From Hydrogenophaga sp. (lineage in GTDB: Bacteria; Pseudomonadota; Gammaproteobacteria; Burkholderiales; Burkholderiaceae_C): a DNA stretch of 11,225 nucleotides. Positions 1-7,164 of the stretch are shown piece by piece. Made by a program: the position numbers and the translations under genes. Within the stretch, counting starts at the first letter, position 1. Each line of letters begins with the position of its first letter. The notes under the pieces were generated by a model. The model had not been told where the DNA came from. It worked only from the letters and a program-made list of their open reading frames with translations, and made no database searches. The DNA lies in the NCBI GenBank assembly GCA_025458415.1, contig JALOSN010000061.1, positions 1 through 11,225 on the forward strand, read 5' to 3'.

Positions 1-171
1 GCCCTGACGGCCGACCTCGGCTACAGGCGTGAGCAGGTCGGCAAGATCAATGTGAACGAATGGTCCACCTATGTGGCCGTTGACCGCGACATAGCCCGGC
101 AGGTCGCCAGCCGCCTCAATGCCGGGCGCATCAAGGGCAGGAGCGTCAAGGTCAGGGTGCTGGACGAATGA
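1..171 (+). CDS. dbpA: ATP-dependent RNA helicase DbpA, C-terminal end (partial)
   Basis: Frame 1 is open from the left edge to a TGA at 169-171, giving the last 56 residues. They match the DbpA-type RNA-binding domain at the C terminus of DEAD-box helicase DbpA: the stretch VGKINVNEWSTYVAV, then a helix ending in GRIKGRSVKVRVL. In DbpA this RRM-like domain binds hairpin 92 of 23S rRNA and targets the helicase to late steps of large-subunit assembly in the cytoplasm. The helicase core (motifs I to VI) lies off the left edge and cannot be checked, so a related DEAD-box helicase sharing this domain is possible. The DUF1439 gene follows on the same strand about 50 bp downstream and may be cotranscribed. 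Confidence 0.85.
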   Translation, partial: ALTADLGYRREQVGKINVNEWSTYVAVDRDIARQVASRLNAGRIKGRSVKVRVLDE

Positions 172-220
172 AGCGCCAACCCCTATGCCATCGCCCTGCA
201 GCCTGCATCGGATGACCCGC

Positions 221-799
221 ATGGATCGCCGCCGTTGGGCCCTTGTGCTGAGTGCTCTGGTGCTCGGCCGGCCCGGCTGGGCCACGTCCGACACGGACAA
301 TGCAGACGAGAACCAGCCACCCGGCTACAACGTACCCGAGGCCGTGCTGCAACAGTCGATGGCCCGCCGCTTTCCGCTGCGCTATCCGGTGCCCGGTCTG
401 CTCAATCTCGATGTCCAGGTTCCCCGGCTGCGGCTGTTGCCCGAGCAGAACCGGCTGGCCGCCGACATGGAGGTGCTGGCGGCCGGGCCTGCGCTCAACC
501 GGAGTCACCGAGGCAACTTCGACCTCGACTTTGCGCTGCGCTACGAGCCGCGGGATCGCACCATCCGCGCCCACCAGCTGCGCCTGAACCGGCTGCGTTT
601 CCCGACGCTGCAGCCAGGCGTCGTGGACATGCTCAACACCTACGCGCCGCTGATCGGCCAGCAGTTCCTGCAGGAGGTGGTGTTGCACCAGCTCAGTCCC
701 AAGGATCTGGCCATGGCCGATGCACTGAACATGCAGCCCGGCAGCATCACCGTGACCACCCAAGGACTGCGCATCGGACTGGTACTCAAGCCGCTCTGA
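221..799 (+). CDS. DUF1439 family exported protein
   Basis: About 192 residues. The N terminus (MDRRRWALVLSALVLGRPGW) is a basic n-region followed by a hydrophobic core, so export to the periplasm is likely; there is no lipobox cysteine, unlike the E. coli DUF1439 lipoprotein YceB. The mature part has the family pattern of alternating beta strands: a conserved N-terminal helix (AVLQQSMARRFPLRYPV), amphipathic strands, a strand pair around LDFALRYEPRDRTIRAHQLR, and a C-terminal region (residues about 140-192) ending in GSITVTTQGLRIGLVLKPL. The function of this family is unknown; its fold class suggests binding of a lipid or other hydrophobic ligand, which is inference. The start is uncertain: 221 has GGA 8 bases upstream, but in-frame ATGs at 212 and 185 and a longer reading from 119 also exist. 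It converges with xerD, 13 bp between the stops. Confidence 0.75.
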   Translation: MDRRRWALVLSALVLGRPGWATSDTDNADENQPPGYNVPEAVLQQSMARRFPLRYPVPGLLNLDVQVPRLRLLPEQNRLAADMEVLAAGPALNRSHRGNFDLDFALRYEPRDRTIRAHQLRLNRLRFPTLQPGVVDMLNTYAPLIGQQFLQEVVLHQLSPKDLAMADALNMQPGSITVTTQGLRIGLVLKPL

Positions 800-812
800 A
801 GTCCGAACGCCC

Positions 813-1727
813 TCATCCTCTGGGGTGGTGCCGGGCAACGATGTTCTTCAGGCGCTCGCGCGCCACATGGGTGTAAATGGTGGTGGTCGAAATGTCGGCG
901 TGTCCCAGCAGCATCTGCACCACCCGCAGGTCGGCACCGTGGTTGAGCAGGTGGGTGGCAAAGGCGTGGCGCAGCGTGTGGGGAGATATCGATGTCCGGA
1001 TGCCGGCCTGAAGGGCATAGCGTTTGACCAGGCTCCAGAACATCACGCGACTCATCGCCCGCCCGGCCTTGACGCCGCGGGCGGTGACGAACAGGTCTTC
1101 GCTGGCCTGCCCCCCCAGGATTTCCGGGCGTGCCTCGGTCAGGTAGCGGTGCAGCCATTGCCCGGCGACCTCGCCAAAGGGAACCAGGCGTTCGTTGCCA
1201 CCCTTGCCGGTGATGCGCAGCACCTGCGCGGCGCGGTCGACGTGCCAGGCCTTGAGGGTCACCAGCTCGCTCACCCGCAGGCCGCTGGCGTACATGAGCT
1301 CCAGCATGCTGCGGTCCCGGATGCCCAGGGCCGTCTCCGCGTCAGGAGCCGCCAGGAGCGCCTCCACCTGGCCTTCGGTCAGGGTCTTGGGGACGCGCAA
1401 GGGCTGACGCGCCGCCAGCAAACGCAGCGTGGGGTCGACGCTGATGCGCCGCTCGCGCAGGGCCCAGCGGTAGTAGCGGCGAAAGACGGTCAGCCGCCGG
1501 TTCGCGGTGGTGGCCCGGGTGCGGCCATGTCGGGCCGCGAAATAGGCGTTCAGGTCCGCCTCGCTCGCGGCGTCCAGCGCCACCCCGCGCTGGCCGAGCC
1601 AGGCACCCAGCTGGGCCAGGTCGCGGCGGTAGGCGTCCAGTGTGTTGCGCGACAGGCCCTCCTCAAGCCAGAGAGCGTCGATGAACGTGTTCAGCGCATC
1701 GGTGAATGCATCGGCCGCAGGGGGCAT
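813..1727 (-). CDS. xerD: Site-specific tyrosine recombinase XerD
   Basis: A 304-residue protein, close to the 298 residues of E. coli XerD and alignable along its whole length. The N-terminal SAM-like DNA-binding domain (about 1-110) includes LWLEEGLSRNTLDAYRRDL. The catalytic domain holds the full tyrosine-recombinase set: R151 (SGLRVSEL), K175 (GKGGNERLVP), H250 and R253 (HTLRHAFATH), H276 (LLGHADIS) and nucleophile Y285 (TIYTHV). XerD works with XerC at the dif site to resolve chromosome dimers at division under FtsK control. The ending RHHPRG is typical of XerD and argues against XerC or an integron or phage integrase. The ATG at 1727 is chosen because it matches the family N terminus; an in-frame ATG at 1763 would add 12 residues. 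The gene stands alone on this strand and is divergent from the TRAP operon. Confidence 0.95.
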   Translation of the reverse strand: MPPAADAFTDALNTFIDALWLEEGLSRNTLDAYRRDLAQLGAWLGQRGVALDAASEADLNAYFAARHGRTRATTANRRLTVFRRYYRWALRERRISVDPTLRLLAARQPLRVPKTLTEGQVEALLAAPDAETALGIRDRSMLELMYASGLRVSELVTLKAWHVDRAAQVLRITGKGGNERLVPFGEVAGQWLHRYLTEARPEILGGQASEDLFVTARGVKAGRAMSRVMFWSLVKRYALQAGIRTSISPHTLRHAFATHLLNHGADLRVVQMLLGHADISTTTIYTHVARERLKNIVARHHPRG

Positions 1728-1834
1728 GGTCAGATCGTCTTCCTCGGGGAAAACCCACCCCATCGGGTACGCAAATACCGGGGGGTGCCAGGGCGGGACT
1801 TGCGTTATTCTGCCCGCTTGTCTTTCACCATTAC

Positions 1835-1840
1835 AGGAGA
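1835..1840 (+). promoter_or_regulatory. Shine-Dalgarno site of the TRAP binding-protein gene
   Basis: AGGAGA lies 6 bases before the ATG at 1847, an almost ideal ribosome-binding site. It decides the start of the binding protein, whose frame is open far upstream (from 1706) into the divergent xerD gene. The 119-bp divergent gap 1728-1846 should hold both promoters. The best -10 I can find for the plus strand is TATTCT at 1806-1811, with no convincing -35, so I do not annotate a promoter. Confidence 0.8.
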
Positions 1841-1846
1841 CTGTCG

Positions 1847-2806
1847 ATGCGTTTGCTACAGAAAATTGGTGTGGGTCTTGCGCTGAGCGCGGCCGTGTTG
1901 TCCGGTGCCGCGGTGGCGCAGCAACAGCAGTTCATCAACGTCCTGACCGGTGGCCAGAGCGGCGTGTACTACCCGCTGGGTGTCGCCCTGTCGCAGATCT
2001 TCGCCAAGGACATTCCCAACGTGCGCTCGACCGCCCAGGTCACCCGCGCTTCGGCCGAAAACCTCAATCTGCTGCAGGCTGGCCGGGGCGAACTGGCCCT
2101 GACCCTGGCCGATGCCCTGTCGGACGCCTGGAACGGCAATGCCGAGGCCGGGTTCAACAGCAAGCTGGACAAGCTGCGTGGCCTCTCGGGTACCTACAAC
2201 AACTACATCCAGATCGTTGCCAGTGCCGACTCCGGCATCAAGACCCTGGCCGACCTCAAGGGCAAGCGCGTGTCGGTCGGCGCTGCACGCTCGGGCACCG
2301 AGCTCAACGCCCGCGCCATCTTCAAGGCCGCTGGCCTGAGCTACCAGGACCTGGCCAAGGTCGAGTACCTGCCCTTCGGCGAATCGGTCGAATTGATGAA
2401 GAACCGCCAGCTCGATGCCACGCTGCAGTCGGCTGGCCTGGGCGTGGCGTCCATCCGCGACCTGGCCACCGCCGTCAAGATCGTGGTGATCCCGGTGCCG
2501 GCAGACGTGGTTGCCAAGGTGGGCGATGCCGCCTACCAGCCGTCCGTGATTCCGGCCAACACCTACACGGGCCAGACCACGGACGTGGCCACCGCCGCCA
2601 TCCCCAACTTCCTGGTCACCCACAGCGGGGTGCCCGACGACGTGGTCTACCGCATGACCAAGGCCATGTATGACAACATCGACACCCTGTACGCGGCCCA
2701 CAACGCAGCCAAGGCCATCAAACGCGAGAATGCCATCAAGGGCATGCCCGTGCCCCTGCACCCGGGTGCCGAACGCTACTACAAGGAAATCGGCCTGATC
2801 AAGTGA
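1847..2806 (+). CDS. TAXI family TRAP transporter solute-binding protein
   Basis: A 319-residue periplasmic binding protein. Residues 1-24 form a Sec signal peptide (basic MRLLQK, hydrophobic core, AxA cleavage site before Q25). The mature protein begins with the TAXI signature: strand INVLTG followed by GGQSGVYYPLG (about 35-45), then the recognisable blocks TRASAENLNLL, LADLKGKRVSVGAARSGTE and a C-terminal region ending LHPGAERYYKEIGL. TAXI proteins deliver the substrate to a fused TRAP permease driven by an ion gradient. The few characterised members bind glutamate/glutamine or 2-oxoglutarate; the substrate here cannot be read from the sequence. The start is fixed by the strong AGGAGA site. 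The permease gene follows after 151 bp on the same strand, with hairpins between. Confidence 0.93.
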   Translation: MRLLQKIGVGLALSAAVLSGAAVAQQQQFINVLTGGQSGVYYPLGVALSQIFAKDIPNVRSTAQVTRASAENLNLLQAGRGELALTLADALSDAWNGNAEAGFNSKLDKLRGLSGTYNNYIQIVASADSGIKTLADLKGKRVSVGAARSGTELNARAIFKAAGLSYQDLAKVEYLPFGESVELMKNRQLDATLQSAGLGVASIRDLATAVKIVVIPVPADVVAKVGDAAYQPSVIPANTYTGQTTDVATAAIPNFLVTHSGVPDDVVYRMTKAMYDNIDTLYAAHNAAKAIKRENAIKGMPVPLHPGAERYYKEIGLIK

Positions 2807-2811
2807 TGTCA

Positions 2812-2841
2812 GGCCGGGTTCCGCTTAAGCGGCGCCCGGCC
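2812..2841 (+). other. Long GC-rich hairpin after the binding-protein stop
   Basis: The arms GGCCGGG (2812-2818) and CCCGGCC (2835-2841) are perfectly complementary and enclose a second perfect inverted repeat, CCGC-TTAA-GCGG (2821-2832), separated from the outer stem by two short mismatched bases on each side. There is no T-run after it, so it looks more like an mRNA 3'-end stabiliser or processing barrier than an intrinsic terminator. It starts 5 bases after the stop of the binding-protein gene. Confidence 0.6.
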
Positions 2842-2844
2842 CCT

Positions 2845-2861
2845 GTCGGCCAAAGGCCGGC
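2845..2861 (+). other. Second short hairpin in the TRAP intergenic gap
   Basis: A 7-bp stem (one G-T pair) with an AAA loop: GTCGGCC / AAA / GGCCGGC. It lies directly between the long hairpin and the terminator-like hairpin, giving three stems in about 80 bases. There is no T-run after it. Confidence 0.5.
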
Positions 2862-2869
2862 ACCCGCGG

Positions 2870-2900
2870 GGCCCCGGCACATGCACGGGGCCTTTGTGTT
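2870..2900 (+). terminator. Probable intrinsic terminator or attenuator between TRAP binding protein and permease
   Basis: A 7-bp perfect stem GGCCCCG (2870-2876) / CGGGGCC (2886-2892) with a 9-base loop is followed at once by TTTGTGTT (2893-2900). The tract is T-rich but interrupted by G, so termination is probably partial. It sits inside what should be one operon, where readthrough would still express the permease. Confidence 0.55.
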
Positions 2901-2957
2901 AGCGCGCACCGCCGCGTGACGGGTCCTTTGCGTCCCGAGTCATTCACCGAGGCTCCG

Positions 2958-5009
2958 ATGAACGAACACAACCCAGGCACCACCGAAGCTGCATCGAACC
3001 ACTCGGCCATCCGTCCGGGCTCTGCCATTTTCTGGATCGCCATTGCCTTCTCGGCCTACCAGATCTGGATGGCCTCTTTCCACCCCCTGTCCAGCCAGGT
3101 CATCCGGGCCATCCACGTCGGTTTTGTGCTCTTGATGATCTTCGTGCTGTTTCCGCCCATGGACGGGCGCAACGCATTCTGGAGGGCCCTGGGCTGGTTG
3201 CTGGGCCTGGCCGGTTTGGCCAGCGGGCTTTACCAGTGGGTCTTCGAGGCCGACCTGACCGTGCGGGCGGGCGAGCTGACGCAGGCGGACTGGGTGATCG
3301 GCATCATCCTGCTGGTGCTGGTGTTCGAGGCCGCTCGCCGCGTCATGGGCTGGGGACTGCCGGTCATCTGCGGCATCTTTCTGGCCTATGCGGTGTTCGG
3401 CCAGCACCTTCCGGGGAATCTGGCGCACCGCGGCTATGGCCTGGACCAGATCGTGGCTCAGCTGAGTTTCGGGACCGAGGGCATTTACGGCACACCCACC
3501 TACGTCTCCTCGACCTTCATCTTCCTGTTCATCCTGTTCGGCGCCTTCCTGGAGCAGGCCGGTATGATCCGGCTGTTCAACGACTTCGCCATGGGGACGG
3601 TCGGTCACACGCGCGGGGGACCGGCCAAGGTGTCGGTCATCTCCTCGGGTCTGATGGGCACCATCAACGGCTCGGGCGTGGCCAACGTGGTCACCACGGG
3701 CCAGTTCACCATTCCGCTGATGAAACGCTTCGGTTACAGCCCGGCCTTTGCGGGCGGTGTCGAAGCGACATCCAGCATGGGCGGCCAGATCATGCCGCCG
3801 GTCATGGGGGCGGTGGCCTTCATCATGGCCGAGACCATCAACGTGCCTTACCTGGCCATCGTGAAGGCCGCCGTCATTCCCGCCATCCTGTACTTCGTCA
3901 CCGCGTTCTGGATGGTGCACCTGGAGGCAGGCCGACGTGGCCTGACCGGCCTGCCCAAGGAGGAATGCCCGAACCCCTGGACCGCGGTGCGTGAGCGTTG
4001 GTATCTGCTGCTGCCGTTGGCCGGCCTGGTGGCCCTGCTGTTCTCGGGCTACACCCCGCTGTTTTCCGGCACGGTCGGCCTGGGCCTGACCGTCATCCTG
4101 ATTTTCGGCGCCGCCGTGATTTCCGGGGTCAAGGGCCTGGCCCTGCGGGGTCTGTTCTGGGTGCTGCTGGGTTTTGCCTGCGCCGGGTTCCTGCAGTTCG
4201 GCGTGGCGACCTTCTTCGTCGTCACCCTGGTGCTGGTCGCCCTGACCTACATCCGCCGCGTCGGCGGTGACACACGCAGACTGGCCATCCAGGCTCTGGT
4301 GGATGGTGCCCGCCATGCACTGCCGGTGGCCATTGCCTGCGCGCTGGTCGGTGTCATCATCGGCACCATCAACCTCACCGGTGTCGCCGCCGAAATGGGC
4401 GGCCACATCATTGCCATCGGGCGCGACAGCCTGTTCCTGGCCCTGTTCCTGACGATGCTCACGTGCCTGGTGCTCGGCATGGGCATTCCCACCATCCCCA
4501 ACTACATCATCACCAGCTCGCTGGCGGCACCGGTGTTGCTGGAACTGGGCGTGCCGCTGATCGTCTCGCACATGTTTGTGTTCTATTTCGGCATCATGGC
4601 CGACCTGACACCGCCGGTGGCGCTGGCCTGCTTTGCTGCCGCGCCGATCGCGCGGGAAAAGGGTTTGAAGATCAGCATCCAGGCACTGCGCGTGGCCATT
4701 GCCGGCTTCATCGTTCCCTACATGGCGGTGTACAGCCCTGCCCTCATGCTGCAGAGCGGTGACTGGACCGATGTGACCTATATCGTGTTCAAGGCCCTGC
4801 TGGCCATCGGCATGTGGGGGGCCGGCGCCATCGGCTTCCTGTTCGCGCCACTGAACTGGTTCGAGCGCATCTTTGCCATCGTGGCGGCCAGCTTCCTGGT
4901 GGTGGCCCTGCCGCTGACCGACGAAATCGGCCTCGGTGCCATCGCCCTGTTTCTGGTCTGGCATGGCTGGCGCGCACGCCGCCAGCGCACCATGCTGGCC
5001 CCCCAGTGA
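2958..5009 (+). CDS. TRAP transporter permease, fused small and large membrane subunits (DctQ-DctM type, TAXI-associated)
   Basis: A 683-residue, very hydrophobic inner-membrane protein of the TRAP 4TM/12TM fusion family. The N-terminal part (about 20-150) supplies the four-helix DctQ-like subunit. The remainder is the DctM-like transport domain with its hallmark repeats: GTINGSGVANVVTTGQFTIP (about 234-253), EATSSMGGQIMPPVMGAVAF (about 269-288) and the second pseudo-repeat GMGIPTIPNYIITSS (about 505-520), then MADLTPPVALACFAAAPIA. These glycine/serine/asparagine-rich re-entrant hairpins form the Na+ and substrate sites in this family. It works with the TAXI binding protein encoded just upstream. 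ATG 2958 is chosen because GAGG stands 5 bases before it; a GTG at 2916 in the same frame would add 14 polar residues and lacks such a site. DUF1850 follows after 21 bp. Confidence 0.95.
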   Translation: MNEHNPGTTEAASNHSAIRPGSAIFWIAIAFSAYQIWMASFHPLSSQVIRAIHVGFVLLMIFVLFPPMDGRNAFWRALGWLLGLAGLASGLYQWVFEADLTVRAGELTQADWVIGIILLVLVFEAARRVMGWGLPVICGIFLAYAVFGQHLPGNLAHRGYGLDQIVAQLSFGTEGIYGTPTYVSSTFIFLFILFGAFLEQAGMIRLFNDFAMGTVGHTRGGPAKVSVISSGLMGTINGSGVANVVTTGQFTIPLMKRFGYSPAFAGGVEATSSMGGQIMPPVMGAVAFIMAETINVPYLAIVKAAVIPAILYFVTAFWMVHLEAGRRGLTGLPKEECPNPWTAVRERWYLLLPLAGLVALLFSGYTPLFSGTVGLGLTVILIFGAAVISGVKGLALRGLFWVLLGFACAGFLQFGVATFFVVTLVLVALTYIRRVGGDTRRLAIQALVDGARHALPVAIACALVGVIIGTINLTGVAAEMGGHIIAIGRDSLFLALFLTMLTCLVLGMGIPTIPNYIITSSLAAPVLLELGVPLIVSHMFVFYFGIMADLTPPVALACFAAAPIAREKGLKISIQALRVAIAGFIVPYMAVYSPALMLQSGDWTDVTYIVFKALLAIGMWGAGAIGFLFAPLNWFERIFAIVAASFLVVALPLTDEIGLGAIALFLVWHGWRARRQRTMLAPQ

Positions 5010-5030
5010 ACGGGCCAGGGGCCACCCTGC

Positions 5031-5474
5031 ATGAGCACGGCACCCCTCCTGCTGGGCATCTGCCTGAGCCTGCCAGGCACGCCCCACCAGGGGGCCGTGT
5101 TCATCCCCGGAGAACGCTTCACCCTGGCGTGGACCCACTCCATCGAGCGGCAGCGCTGGGAAGAAGACTACGAGGTGCGCCACGGCAGCCAGCCGGGCAC
5201 AGCCATCCTGCACGCCGTGGCGGCCCGTGTGCGCGGTTCGGCCGCGGGCATGGAGCCACCGCCCGACGCGCGGCTGGTCCATGGGTGGTACCACTACACA
5301 CCGACACAGGCCTCCCCCGACAGGCTGGTGCTGAGCCGCTCGGCCTTTGTGCCTGACTACCAACGCTGCGATTTGCTGCAAGGCTGCCGTCCCCTTTCAC
5401 ACTGGTTGGCCAGCGACGGCGGTGTCACCGAACTGACGGCTTGTGAACGGGCCGGCACGAACGGTCAACGCTGA
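5031..5474 (+). CDS. DUF1850 domain protein, TRAP-associated
   Basis: A 147-residue protein with the DUF1850 pattern: FTLAWTHSIERQRWEEDYEV (about 30-49), ARVRGSAAGMEPP (about 65-77), a YHYTP block, RLVLSRSAFVPDY and a C-terminal part with Cys113, Cys119 and Cys138. The first 20 residues are mildly hydrophobic (APLLLGICLSLPG) and could be a short signal peptide or anchor, so a periplasmic site is likely but not proven. DUF1850 genes are commonly found beside TAXI binding proteins and fused TRAP permeases, as here; the biochemical role is unknown and an accessory function in uptake is inference. AGGGG lies 9 bases before the ATG, and the gene starts 21 bp after the permease, supporting cotranscription. 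Confidence 0.88.
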   Translation: MSTAPLLLGICLSLPGTPHQGAVFIPGERFTLAWTHSIERQRWEEDYEVRHGSQPGTAILHAVAARVRGSAAGMEPPPDARLVHGWYHYTPTQASPDRLVLSRSAFVPDYQRCDLLQGCRPLSHWLASDGGVTELTACERAGTNGQR

Positions 5475-5502
5475 GCCGGCTCGGCCTTGATATGCTCCAG
5501 CA

Positions 5503-6396
5503 GTGAACTTCGCCGAACTGCTTTTCCCGGACTTCTCGCTCATCCTGTTCGGCTACCTGCTGTGCCGCTTCACCGCCCTGGACCGGGGGGTCTGGGGACA
5601 GGTCGAACGACTGGTCTACTACGTGCTGTTCCCGGTGCTGCTGTTCCAGGCTGTTTTGCGCAGTCCGTTGGACCTGGCCGCCGCCTCCAGCCTGGTGGGT
5701 GCCGCGCTCAGCCTGGGTGTCGCGGCCATCCTGCTCAACTACAGCATTCCGCATTGGCCCTGGCTGGGCCGCCATGTGGACCGTCGGCTGCACGCGGCCA
5801 GTGCGCAGGTGGGGTTCCGCTTCAATTCCTTCATCGCGCTGGCCGTGGCCGATCGGATGGCTGGCGCCCAGGGCCTGCTCATGATCGCCGTCATCATCGG
5901 TGTCTGCGTCCCCCTGTTCAACGTCGGGGCGGTCTGGCCCATGGCGCGGCACGGTGGTCATGGCTTCGTTCGCGAGCTGCTGCGCAACCCGTTGATCATC
6001 GCGACCGCCAGCGGCCTTCTTGCCAACCTCGCCGGTTTCGCCATCCCGGGCTGGCTGGAACCCAGCGTCAGCCGCGTCGGCCAGGCCTCGCTGGCGCTGG
6101 GCCTGATGGCTGCGGGGGCCGGCATGCAGTTCGGCAGCCTGGCGCAGGCCAAGACCCTGGGCGTTTCCGTTCTGGGCATCAAGCACCTGGGCATGCCACT
6201 GATGGCGCTGGGGCTCTCTCGTCTGTTCGGCCTGGACCCCACCCAGACCGCCATCCTGCTGATGTTCTCGGCGGTGCCCACCGCCTCCAGCTGCTATGTG
6301 CTGGCCTACAACGGCGCCTATGTGGCCGGCCTGGTCACCTTGTCGACCCTGCTCGGCCTGGCGAGCCTGCCGTTTGCGCTGGGTGTGCTGTCATGA
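5503..6396 (+). CDS. AEC family transporter (auxin efflux carrier type membrane protein)
   Basis: A 297-residue inner-membrane protein with about ten hydrophobic segments in two five-helix halves, matching the AEC/Mem_trans family (length usually 300-320). Family-like features are LVYYVLFPVLLFQAVLRSPL near residue 40, the middle stretch QVGFRFNSFIALAVADR, LLRNPLIIATASGLLANLAG at the start of the second half, and LIKH-like IKHLGMPLMA followed by MFSAVPTASSCYVLA. Bacterial members export or exchange organic acids such as malate; the substrate here is unknown. The start is a GTG with no Shine-Dalgarno site; no better in-frame start exists before the first helix. It lies 28 bp after the DUF1850 gene and may be the next member of that operon or have its own promoter. 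The end overlaps an ATGA, but the following gene starts 22 bp later. Confidence 0.9.
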   Translation: MNFAELLFPDFSLILFGYLLCRFTALDRGVWGQVERLVYYVLFPVLLFQAVLRSPLDLAAASSLVGAALSLGVAAILLNYSIPHWPWLGRHVDRRLHAASAQVGFRFNSFIALAVADRMAGAQGLLMIAVIIGVCVPLFNVGAVWPMARHGGHGFVRELLRNPLIIATASGLLANLAGFAIPGWLEPSVSRVGQASLALGLMAAGAGMQFGSLAQAKTLGVSVLGIKHLGMPLMALGLSRLFGLDPTQTAILLMFSAVPTASSCYVLAYNGAYVAGLVTLSTLLGLASLPFALGVLS

Positions 6397-6418
6397 CCGC
6401 CAATCGCCGGATGGGCCC

Positions 6419-7099
6419 ATGAAGGTCATGCTGCTCGGCGCCTCGGGCGTGACCGGTCGTGAAGTCCTTCAAGGCCTGCTGGATGCCCCGGAGGTCACCT
6501 CGGTGGTGGCGCCGGTGCGTTCGACTTTGGCGCTGACCCACGCCAGGCTTCTCGCCCCGGTGGTGGACTTCGAACAGCTGGCAGGCCGGCCTGAACTGTT
6601 CGACGTGGATGCCGTGGTCAGCTGCCTGGGCACGACCATCAGGAAGGCCGGAAGCCGGGACGCCTTCCGTCGGGTGGATCACGATTACCCCTTGCACGTG
6701 GCGCAGCTGGCCCGGGCGGGCGGTGCTCGCCATTTCCTGCTGATGTCGGCCCTGGGTGCACGTGCGGATGCACCGGTGTTCTACAGCCGGGTCAAGGGTC
6801 AGCTGGAAGACGCCCTCAAGGCACTGCACTTTGAGAGTCTCGTCGTCTTCCAGCCCGGGTTGTTGCTGGGCCAACGGGACGAGTTCCGCCTGGGCGAGTC
6901 GCTTGCTGGCCGCGTCATGCCCATGCTCAATGCGGCTCTGGTCGGCCCATTCACCCGCTACCGTGGCATCGCGGTGACCACCGTCGCACGCGCCATCGTC
7001 CGCCAGGTGCGGCAGCTGGCAGGGCCGACAGCGGCAGCAACCGGGCTGCGCGTGCTGCATCACGATGACATGCAGGCCTTGGCCACCATTGCCCACTGA
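6419..7099 (+). CDS. Short NAD(P)-binding Rossmann-fold protein (atypical SDR, TIP30/YwnB-like)
   Basis: A 226-residue protein beginning with a dinucleotide-binding motif, MLLGASGVTG (GxxGxxG at about 7-13), followed by an AVVSCLGTT block (about 65-73) and SALGARADAPVFYSRVKGQLE-like residues with S110, Y122 and K126, which preserve the Ser and YxxxK of short-chain dehydrogenases. Length and the sequence FQPGLLLGQR place it with the atypical SDRs related to human HTATIP2/TIP30 and to bacterial proteins annotated as NAD(P)H-binding oxidoreductases. The substrate is not known; some relatives have regulatory rather than enzymatic roles. It follows the AEC gene by 22 bp, so coexpression is likely, though a functional link is not evident. 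An RBS is weak. Confidence 0.85.
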   Translation: MKVMLLGASGVTGREVLQGLLDAPEVTSVVAPVRSTLALTHARLLAPVVDFEQLAGRPELFDVDAVVSCLGTTIRKAGSRDAFRRVDHDYPLHVAQLARAGGARHFLLMSALGARADAPVFYSRVKGQLEDALKALHFESLVVFQPGLLLGQRDEFRLGESLAGRVMPMLNAALVGPFTRYRGIAVTTVARAIVRQVRQLAGPTAAATGLRVLHHDDMQALATIAH

Positions 7100-7134
7100 C
7101 GCGCGCTTCACCTGCGTCTGGCGTCGTCGGCCGG

Positions 7135-7148
7135 TGTCCGAAAGGACA
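7135..7148. repeat. Perfect inverted repeat, candidate operator upstream of the secreted-protein gene
   Basis: TGTCC GAAA GGACA is a perfect 5-bp inverted repeat with a 4-base centre. It lies 8 bases before a possible extended -10 and therefore covers the place of the -35 element. It could be a repressor or activator site; the alternative is a small GAAA-tetraloop hairpin after the upstream gene. No T-run follows, so it is not a clear terminator. Confidence 0.35.
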
Positions 7149-7155
7149 GGGCAGA

Positions 7156-7164
7156 TGCTATGCT
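7156..7164 (+). promoter_or_regulatory. Possible extended -10 promoter of the secreted-protein gene
   Basis: TGC TATGCT has the extended TGn motif and matches the TATAAT consensus at 4 of 6 places. The start point would be near 7171, giving a leader of about 42 bases with GGAG at 7201-7204. No good -35 is visible 17 bases upstream, where the inverted repeat lies. Confidence 0.35.

Noticed and set aside
168..215. ATG overlapping the dbpA stop (ATGA) as a coupled start
   Set aside because: That frame stops after 15 codons and is not the frame of the DUF1439 protein.
813..1763. XerD as part of a mobile or integrative element
   Set aside because: Sequence and length are those of the housekeeping XerD, with no direct repeats, attachment site, tRNA or cargo genes beside it.
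825..1886. A 353-codon plus-strand open frame opposite xerD
   Set aside because: It mirrors the xerD coding sequence, which has all catalytic residues; the plus-strand product has low-complexity composition and no RBS-linked start.
1856..2761. A 301-codon minus-strand open frame opposite the TAXI binding protein
   Set aside because: Shadow frame: it is composed of Gly/His/Val/Gln-rich sequence without motifs, while the plus strand has a signal peptide, strong RBS and family signature.
2940..5381. An 813-codon open frame on the minus strand opposite the TRAP permease
   Set aside because: Its translation is rich in Gln, His, Asp and Arg with no domain pattern, as expected for the reverse of a hydrophobic, high-GC gene. 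The plus strand encodes a clear TRAP permease.
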